Assembly (NCBI GenBank): GCA_030407085.1
Contig: CM059584.1
Coordinates: forward strand, 62,325,501-62,389,500
DNA from: Trichopria drosophilae
Lineage: Eukaryota; Arthropoda; Insecta; Hymenoptera; Diapriidae
Direction of reading: 5' to 3'
DNA length: 64,000 bases
The first letter of the stretch is position 1, and each line of letters begins with the position of its first letter. Of this stretch, positions 56,784 through 64,000 are shown piece by piece. The notes beneath the pieces are model-generated. The model was not told the DNA's origin. It did not search any database and saw only the letters and a list, made by a program, of their open reading frames with translations. The position numbers and the translations under genes were made by a program.

Positions 56784-58290
56784 ATCTTTTACTCTTATAA
56801 TATTTTACATTGCAGAATAACACCTGAAAATGTTTAAAAATTCACACAAAATATTCTCGAACTCTTACCAACCGGGGAAGAATATTTACTTTACATTCCG
56901 TATTCGACAAAGCCTGGATTAGTGTGTTAGAGTGTAAGTGCCAGCGGGCCCCTTTATAATTTATTGTAAAAACATAAGAAAGGAATTCAAAAACGCAAAA
57001 TTCTTGACTGGAAATAATGAAAAGTCACTTGACGACACAGACGAAGTTGCTCATAAAAGTAATAAGGAATATATGAAATACATGTCATGAACCCTATTTG
57101 TAAATTTATAATACGGATTGGGAGACAAATTTATTTATTATATAAAAGTTACGGCATGTAGCATCATGCATTTATATTGTTATTTAATTATATATAACTA
57201 CTCATAAAAGAAGTATAATTAAAAATGAAGATCTCATATTTTATTCATCAAATTTAGTATATACAGCTTGGAATGGATGTGAGTTGTATAACCGTCTATA
57301 ATCCACAAAAAGATTCAACGACTGATATCATACAAACGAGGGAGAACACGTATCAAGAACGGGCTATAGTACTATCACGGAAACAAAAAGAAAAGGAAGT
57401 ATCCTTGGGGATGTATTTTACGTTTTGCTGTGCACCACATGGCGTGTTATTGGTATCCCACGATTTAGTTATTTCAGTTGTTTATTCACTTTATTGGTAA
57501 AATGGTAGGAACAATTTGGTTATCCGTGAACTATGTCATATAGACTACACATGGACTGATTCCAATTTCAGTGGTACAGAAGTACACGCCCATTACCCTC
57601 CCATTAACTGCTGACGTGATAACTATTATTATATAATATAAGTTTATTCTATCATTTTTCTGCAGCGTAATATTTATTTTCTTTTTATAGTTGGTACTGG
57701 ATTGTCAGAATATTTAATGGGAATTCCAAAAAGAATGTAGTTCCAAAAGAAAATATTAATTCTTATAATGCGTCGTTATCTGATAATTGGCCTCAATTAT
57801 CCAAACAAATTTTATCTCTGTCAAAAAATTAAAAATTCCACTGTCAAAAATGTCCTGTGTCGGCATAAGGATTTAATTGATGCTGGTATAATTATGTATT
57901 TCAACATACTAAATATGAGTGATTCTCCCAGAATATTACTTTTTCATGTCCTCAAGATTTTTCTCAACTGAAATCATTTTTGAAAATTGTTATTTATTTT
58001 CGTTAATTTATCACTTTTATTAAACCTCCTATAAAAAATTGTATATTTCAATTATTCAATTTACTATTTTTAATTATAAAACCTACAACTATGATCTGTT
58101 CTGATACTTTATTTCTTCAATGGGCAAATATAAGGTTGTCATTTCGCTGGCTACCATTTGTCCTAATTCAGGTTATGAATTCATATAATTATTAATTGCT
58201 TAAAAGCTATCAGTGAAAAGAAGTTAAAACAATGGAAAATTTTCTCGTTTGATTTAATTTTAAACTAAAATATGCATTCACTCCGATTAA

Positions 58291-59220
58291 CCCTTTGCGG
58301 CATACATTTTTCTTTACACGGAAAACAGCTGAAAATTGTTACTCGGGGGTTTTCGGGGTCGCTGATTTCGAATCTGAAGTCAGATTTTGAAAATTCAAAA
58401 TGGCGGACCGAAATATAAAAAGTTGCTCGATCTAAGCGAAATTTGTTACTCGGGGGTTTTCGGGGTCGCTGATTTCGAATCTGAAGTCAGATTTTGAAAA
58501 TTCAAAATGGCGGACCGAAATATAAAAAGTGGCTCGATCTCAGCGAAATTTGTTACTTGGGGGTTTTCGGGGTCGCTGATTTCGAATCTGACTTCAGATT
58601 TGCAAAATTCAAATTGGCGGATCTAGGATGGCGAACGAACGTAAAAATCGAGTGTTGGATTTTCTTGAAAATTGGTACGTTTTCTCGATCACCGATGACA
58701 AATCCAGTGTCAGATTTCAACAATTAAATGTGGATGAAATTAAAACAAATTTTGGTCAGCCATCTTGGATCCGCCATTTTGAATTTTCAAAATCTGACTT
58801 CAGATTCGTAATCAGCGACCCCAAAAACTCCCGAGTAACAAATTTCGTTTAGATCGAGCAACTTTTCATATTTCGGTCCGCCATCTTGGATCCGCCATTT
58901 TGATTTTTACAAATCTGACGTCAGATTCGAAATCAGCGACCCAAAAAACATAAAATGCTATAGTTTCATGCAAATATATATAATTGTTCAATCAAAAATG
59001 AATTTTTTCTGAAATTATTGATATTTTTCCGTGGTTATTTATTTATAATAATTAAAAATTAACGATAATTGATAATATGTAACTTTTTTTATGATTATAT
59101 ACATCTTATTAACATAATTAACTCAAAAACCCGATTGCTTAGATGAAAACAGCCGAATAATTAATTAAAAACTGAGAGAAAATAGGTGGGATGCTGAGCA
59201 TCCCACTATGCCGCAAAGGG
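58291..59220. mobile_element. same 930-bp MITE in the right palindrome arm
   Basis: Exact mirror of 53836-54765 with TTAA at 58287-58290 and 59221-59224. Its hairpin is at 59186-59206, again 14 nt from the end. It was duplicated with the arm, not inserted independently. Confidence 0.9.
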
Positions 59221-59829
59221 TTAATGTTCTATTCTTTAAATTATCATGATAAAGATGCAGAGGTCATGACTTTTAAATCTTAATACGATTGAGTAGTTTA
59301 CAGCTGTAATAATTCATTTTTTTCATTCTGTACTTTAAACTAGGAATCTATTGGAACAATCACCCATATTTCATTTTGCGATTGGACATTAAAAATAATG
59401 CATTATACACAGATTTTAGGTTCCCCTGATAGTGTGCTGGCTCTATTTCTGTTGCCTTCGTACATTAAAATAAATTCGGGATGAGTCGATATCATAATTG
59501 CATACTTTAACAAGTTCTTCTTTTGGACCGGATATCACCATCTACCCCCTAGCCCCGCTACAGATGTTCACGGAAAAAATGTAGGGGAATCCCGCGTGTC
59601 AAGTCCATATGAATATAGCGTTCGTCGGAATAGTCGGCAATAGCTTGGAAATACGGCAGATGGGGCGGGACTGCGCATGTACATTTTGTACTGTTGTGCC
59701 ATCGGAATTTCTGCGGTTTTGACTACCGTACCGGAAATTCCGAATATTCATCCTTGTATATTTGTAAATTATACAATTCCTTACATGTAGCAACTAGGTA
59801 CATATTATAACTATAATTGTTGGCTGAAA

Positions 59830-60677
59830 TGGTCGGAAGCGGACCAGGAATTTAACATCCCATGCTCCGAATCTGTAGGAGGGAGAAATCCGGGCTCGGC
59901 TCGCTCAACTTCTGCCAGTCGAGTGCAAGCTAACTCCAGGCAGAAAATCTCGGATGCCCGCGTAAGACCGTCAACTATGGACATCGAAGTACTCCGTCTT
60001 CTGTTAATGTTTCATCATCGTCGTCTTCAGCTACAGCATCTTCGCCACTTCGTTTTAAGTCCCCCATTCGTCATAACATCTTAAAAATTGTTTTCTGGAA
60101 CGCTCGCGGTTTTTTAATATCGAAAAGAATTGTTTTTATTCTGCGCTCAAAATTAAAAATTTCTCGGAAACCTGGCGGGACTACGAAATTGGCACAGAGG
60201 ACCTGCCTAGTGCCTACTGGTCATTCAGTGATATTTCAATTTAAAAGAAAAATTCGATTAAGCAGTGAAAACGTTGAATTATTTATGTAGGTTATGACGT
60301 CAATAATCGCTGCTATATGTGTACTTAATTATATTTCGACAACATGATTTATATTAAATGATATAATTTTCTTATATATTCTCTATACGATCTATTTATT
60401 TTTATTTTAAGTTAAAATTAACGGTTTAGGAAATGAAAATAACTCCACAACCGTTACATCCTCAGGATGGGCCGATTCGTCGATCTTTACGTTGTACAAG
60501 AAGGTGCGCGTAACGACCCTTCTAACTATCGTCTAATAGCAATAACTAACGCCCTGGCGAAAATTTTTTTGGCAGATCCTATGTACAAGTCGGTAACGCA
60601 AAAAGACATTTTACCGGAAGAACAATCCGACTTTCGTGCTGGGAGGGGGACGGAGGATAATATCTTCTGCCTCCTCG
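59830..60677 (+). pseudogene. LINE 5' fragment in the right arm
   Basis: The mirror image of the LINE start: KIVFWNARGF (about 60085-60115), a gap, then the RT finger region (60467-60670) with NDPSNYRLIAITNALAKIF and LPEEQSDFRAGRG, cut at 60677. The rest of the RT exists only on the left side. Confidence 0.75.
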
Positions 60678-60678
60678 A

Positions 60679-60890
60679 AAAAAATTTGGTGTATTCACTT
60701 ATGAATTCTACGAGTTTTTTGTTCTTTGCAATTTTTACCAAAAGTTAATAGTTTTTGAGGGGAAAAAATCCTAAACTACAATATTTGAAATTCATTTCCT
60801 CGAAAACTATCAACTTTTCGAAAAAATTGCAAAGAACAAATAACTCTTAGAATTCATCAGAGAATACACTAAATTTTTTTCAGAATTTTT
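60679..60890. repeat. ~205-bp imperfect hairpin at the palindrome breakpoint
   Basis: 60679-60757 matches the reverse complement of about 60805-60890 (blocks GTGTATTC, GAATTCTA, TTTGTTCTTTGCAATTTTT and AAAGTTxATAGTTTT). It starts two bases after the right arm ends. Confidence 0.65.
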
Positions 60891-61430
60891 TGTAAATAAA
60901 TTAAAATTTTGAACAAAATGTTGAAAAAAAATGTCTCAAAATGTCATAAAAAAATGTTGAAAAAATTCCAGTATATCGCTTGATGAATTTTAAGAACTTT
61001 TCATTCTGAGCATTTTTTTTTAAAGTTCGTAGTTTTTGAGTTAGAGCGTCCAGAAATTTCTCAAAGGCATTTTCATTGTTGACGCCATTTTGAGGTCGTT
61101 AGAATGATGTAGGGTATACAAGTAAAATTTTTCCTTAAAATTGAAGTATTTTGTTCACTTTTGTTCAGAGTTTCAGTAGAATCCCAATATTCTAATAGCT
61201 CGAAAAAAATTGATAAGTATAACAAATTCCCAATTTTTTGGAAATTTTTTTCATATTCGGCGCCATATTGGAATTTCTGGTGGCTGACACTCAATTTTGA
61301 CCTCGGAATCTTGAAGAGCGACCTCGAAAACAGTAGGATACGCACCTCTCAATTGTTTTCAATTTTGATTTTGATACGAAATACTTGATTGAAAATGAAG
61401 TATAAAAATTGTCATTTCAGGCGTTAATGG
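60891..61430. mobile_element. sequence ending in a piggyBac-type TIR at 61430-61434
   Basis: AT-rich sequence ending GGCGTTAATGGG followed by TTAA. Read inward, the end is CCCATTAACGCC, like the ends at 23655 and 48648. It contains CGGCGCCATATTGGAATTTC near 61258, a distant relative of the module. The left end is missing. Confidence 0.45.
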
Positions 61431-62484
61431 GTTAATTACGGTGTGCACACGTGCGAAGTTTAATGGTTTGCGTGCGAAGGATATTGTTAACCGTAATTAA
61501 TTAATGTAAGTTTTCCAACAATTGCCTATCTTTTATATCCCCCTGTTTTGCCATTAACGTAGATTCTTCTCTTGTATTTAATTCATTCCGGTCATTATCC
61601 CAACATTATTATTTATTTTGTTAACACCCCGAGCGCGATATCCGTTTTTCCATTTCCTTTGTTTGTACTATTACTGTTAAATACAGAACTTTTAACAATT
61701 ATTTATCAATCCCATCAAAAAAACGGGTTATAGCATTATTAAAAAACCTACATTTCTACTGCGATTGGAATTCATCACACGCATATTCAATGGTTTTGTT
61801 ACGACCCAGTGAATATCTCGAAAGAGATATTAACTAAATTGCAACAAGGGCGTGTAACTCAGTAGAATTACTGGGTTCTTTAGGTGAGTGGGGGCTACTG
61901 ATGACACAGGAAAGTCGGGAATAAGGGTACAATAAAAAAAAACACTTTATTTGGTTGAAATTAATTAATTTATTGCTAACCTGTTTGATAACCTTTCTTT
62001 AGGTGTACAAAGTGGTGTTGTTGGACGAGGAGAAAGAGGGATAAGGGAGGTTCTATTACGGGGAAAAATTCCTTAGCAGTCTGTCGCTCATTTTCCTCCA
62101 GGATAAGGTGAACGACCTTTGGCAACTTTGGGCGCTGAAACTTTTGTCCTGCTCGACAGCGTTTGGCTGAAAAATATTTGTTTCTTTTTAGATATTCATT
62201 TTTTTGTTTTAGAACTCGCGAAAGTGAGAAAATAAAACATTATAAAACTAATCAATTGTATTGTTCATTTAGTTAACGCTCTGCTAAAAATCTTTGGAAC
62301 ATCGAATGTGGGGAAGGTACTTCCCTAAGAATGCATCTTTAATATTAAATATATATTTATATTGTCTCTATTTTTAGAATTAAAAAAGGTCAGTTATTTA
62401 GGAAAAAATAATGATAATAACAGGAATATTAGTCGCGTGAGAGGGGCGACTTCATCTCGGTGGGCTGTGCGCAATAGGTAGGAG

Positions 62485-62725
62485 AGAAGGAGCTGTGGTT
62501 TCGCAGGCCTAACCGCTATGCCACAAAAGAAAAGGGGGGGGGGTGCGATTTCGCAGGCCGACCCGCTATGTCGCAACGGGAAAAGGTTGGTGTGATTTCG
62601 CAGGCCTACCCGCTATGTCACGAAAAGGAAGGAAGTGCGATTTCGCAGGCCGACCCGCTATGTCGCAAAGGGAAAAGGTTGGCGTGATTTCGCAGGCCTA
62701 CCCGCTATATCCCGAAAGGAAAGGA
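62485..62725. repeat. minisatellite, ~47-bp units in alternating types
   Basis: Five units share GATTTCGCAGGCC, then ACCCGCTATG. Units alternate between a CGACCCGCTATGTCGCAA form and a CTACCCGCTATxTCxCGAAA form, giving a higher-order repeat of about 94 bp. Confidence 0.85.
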
Positions 62726-63341
62726 GAACAGAGGGATTATTTGTTTATTTATAAAATAAAGAGATACTTACTTATTTCTCTTCGCTGGTCCCTTTTTGAA
62801 CGGCGATCAGCTGTTCCAAATGAATGGGCGTCCTGTATTCTTCCCTGGAGTTTTTCGGAGCCTCTGGTCTGCTGAACGACGGACTTGTTCTGTGGATCTC
62901 GGTTGCTTGGCCAGATAAACTTCTCTAACTGAACAACTTGAATTCTTCCTGTGGTAGAGCTGACGATCTAGTCTGCATCGCCCAGAAATTCTCCCCACGA
63001 TCCTCTACTACGATTCCTACTATTCTCTAGTCCGACAATGATTCACTATTATTCTCTAGTCTTCTCTAGTCCACTAACTTCTGTAGTCCACTGGTTCTCT
63101 CTCTGTTACTCTCTAGTCTGATTTTCTGTACGCGTCAGCGTATTTATGGTGAGCCATAGTTTTATCCCCGCTTTGAGTTTTTCCCCTTCTATTTTGAAAA
63201 TGGTGGATTTGTGTGTTGGACAGGTTTTGGAAATAGGCCAAGGAGGAAGCACGCATTAACTAATGCTTTTACATTATTGTTATAACATACGGTCTCGTAG
63301 ATAGCTATTTAGCACGTACCCGTTTTCTCTTTTATTCTTAG

Positions 63342-63562
63342 ACAAGTCCAAAACCGGTAACTTGATAGTTATAAGAAAAGTTTTTCGGCTTAGGCAACGC
63401 GAGCCATCTTCTGATTTGTGGCTAATAAAAGTTAAAAGAAAGTCTAATTTGAAGCGGTTTCGTTTCAACATGCTGCGTCTACGTGATCTCAACGCTATAT
63501 TAAAAAAAGGGACTCCTTTGTCCGATACTGACATACAATTGCGACAATTTTCGGATTTGTGA
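63342..63562 (+). CDS. open segment after a strong splice acceptor, possible terminal exon
   Basis: A pyrimidine-rich acceptor (cgttttctcttttattcttag, ending at 63341) precedes 73 open codons ending in TGA. The peptide is basic (VKRKSNLKRFRFN) with a hydrophilic tail. The acceptor needs a phase-1 donor, while the exon at 38634-38913 ends in phase 2, so it cannot follow that exon directly. It lies inside the LTR-like block at 61797-63609, so it could also be a retroelement reading frame. Unrecognised. Confidence 0.3.
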
Positions 63563-63735
63563 ATACATACAAAAAAAAGGGTAATCGCGCTAGTTACGGA
63601 GACGTAACAGTTTCACATTGTTTTCACCTTTCACTGAGCTTGCAAGTATAGTGATCTTTAAAAAAATATTAATACTAATTAGCATTTGTCACAATACTTT
63701 ACATTAGTTTGAACTCAAAATAACCTTGAAATTAC

Positions 63736-64000
63736 CTCGACTTGACCTCCCGGTGACTTGTAGGAATGAACTATCCATAGGTATGAAGAAACTATCCTCT
63801 GATTCCGATTTAGCGATCCCAGACAGCTGTATCGATTGGTTGGAACTTATTACACACTTCCGTTTTTGAATATATCGATTAGAAACTTCGTGAAAATCAC
63901 TCATGCTGATTTCCAATATCACGCAACTTCTCCCCTCGATATCCCCGGAACTATCCATAAAATCACTTGAATGAGAACTTTTCATAGAAAGTCGAGAACT
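63736..64000 (-). CDS. partial exon of a minus-strand gene at the window edge
   Basis: The minus frame is open from the window edge to 63736, where a donor (GTAATT) follows CGAG. The peptide is Ser-rich with mixed charged residues (DFMDSSGDIEGRS, SESEDSFF) and no recognised domain. The frame would otherwise close at 63704. Composition is more protein-like than the TE-derived surroundings, but evidence is limited to open frame and donor. Confidence 0.35.

Larger units (their letters stand above)
52380..60677. repeat. giant palindrome: ~3.8-kb arms, 607-bp spacer
   Basis: Sequence 52380-56176 is repeated in reverse complement at 56784-60677. Mirror coordinates sum to 113056-113057 across many independent landmarks, so indels are rare. 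The main difference is about 95 bp present only in the right arm (about 56880-56974). Both arms carry the LINE 5' part, the same TTAA-flanked MITE and identical short frames. The left arm boundary falls inside the LINE RT, which continues to the left. The right arm breaks at 60677. Confidence 0.9.
61797..63609. mobile_element. long LTR-like block with 4-bp flanking duplication
   Basis: It starts TGTTACGACCC and ends GAGACGTAACA (7-bp inverted terminus, TG..CA), flanked by GTTT (61793-61796 and 63610-63613). Its termini resemble those of the solo LTR at 5607. Length 1813 bp is long for a solo LTR. It contains AATAAA near 61930, a minisatellite and an open frame near its end. An alternative reading is host intron plus a terminal exon. 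Confidence 0.45.

Noticed and set aside
55556..57500. Identical 75-codon frames in both palindrome arms
   Set aside because: Identity follows from the duplication. Composition and context give no support for a gene.
62485..62725. CRISPR-like regular repeats
   Set aside because: Contiguous minisatellite units without unique spacers, in a eukaryotic genome.

Overview
The window looks like euchromatic insect DNA dominated by transposable elements (TEs). The evidence is low GC, spliced host exons, BEL/Pao and Ty3/gypsy remnants, Dong/R4-type elements in TAA repeats, a piggyBac transposase with TTAA target sites, a FLYWCH-type fragment and tRNA-headed SINEs. A hymenopteran is my guess, not a demonstrated result.

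Host backbone: three plus-strand exons of one unrecognised gene are visible (708-773, 835-1363, 38634-38913). Reading frame is kept across both introns, and the second intron is about 37.3 kb, so almost everything from 1.4 to 38.6 kb is TE-filled intron. A possible minus-strand exon lies at the right edge (63736-64000). The downstream exons of the first gene were not found.

Layout. 2-6 kb: a SINE and a diverged inverted repeat split by a solo LTR with 5-bp target duplication. 6.6-9.7 kb: an orphan transposase-like fragment and a truncated BEL/Pao element. 10.2-10.7 kb: solo LTR. 12.2-12.5 kb: gypsy RNase H fragment. 12.8-15.65 kb: DNA transposon with about 187-bp inverted ends and a broken transposase-like gene. 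17.2-19 kb: a second orphan TE gene cut by a 586-bp foldback palindrome. 19.4-21.2 kb: an element with inverted ends that holds an LTR-like block, a SINE and a FLYWCH fragment. 22-24.9 kb: inverted arrays of a 153-155-bp repeat. 24.9-27.7 kb: decayed Ty3/gypsy. 31.1-38.6 kb: Dong/R4-type non-LTR copies arranged head to tail, with a second head-to-tail pair at 44.5-46.4 kb.

40.0-44.5 kb: a complete piggyBac-like element with an uninterrupted 565-codon transposase. 47.6-48.6 kb: a piggyBac-type MITE. 48.6-50.5 kb: a gutted relative. 50.6-53.2 kb: a LINE. 52.4-60.7 kb: a large, nearly perfect palindrome with arms of about 3.8 kb, each carrying a further piggyBac-type MITE. 61.8-63.6 kb: a long LTR-like block with a minisatellite.

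The most unusual signal is shared by the piggyBac-type elements. Three with unrelated bodies have a 14-bp terminal inverted repeat and, at one end only, a perfect 20-21-bp palindrome of unrelated sequence starting exactly 14 nt inside the element. All also carry inverted subterminal arrays of one module containing an AAnATGGCGGA-like motif. No CRISPR, rRNA or functional tRNA gene was seen.
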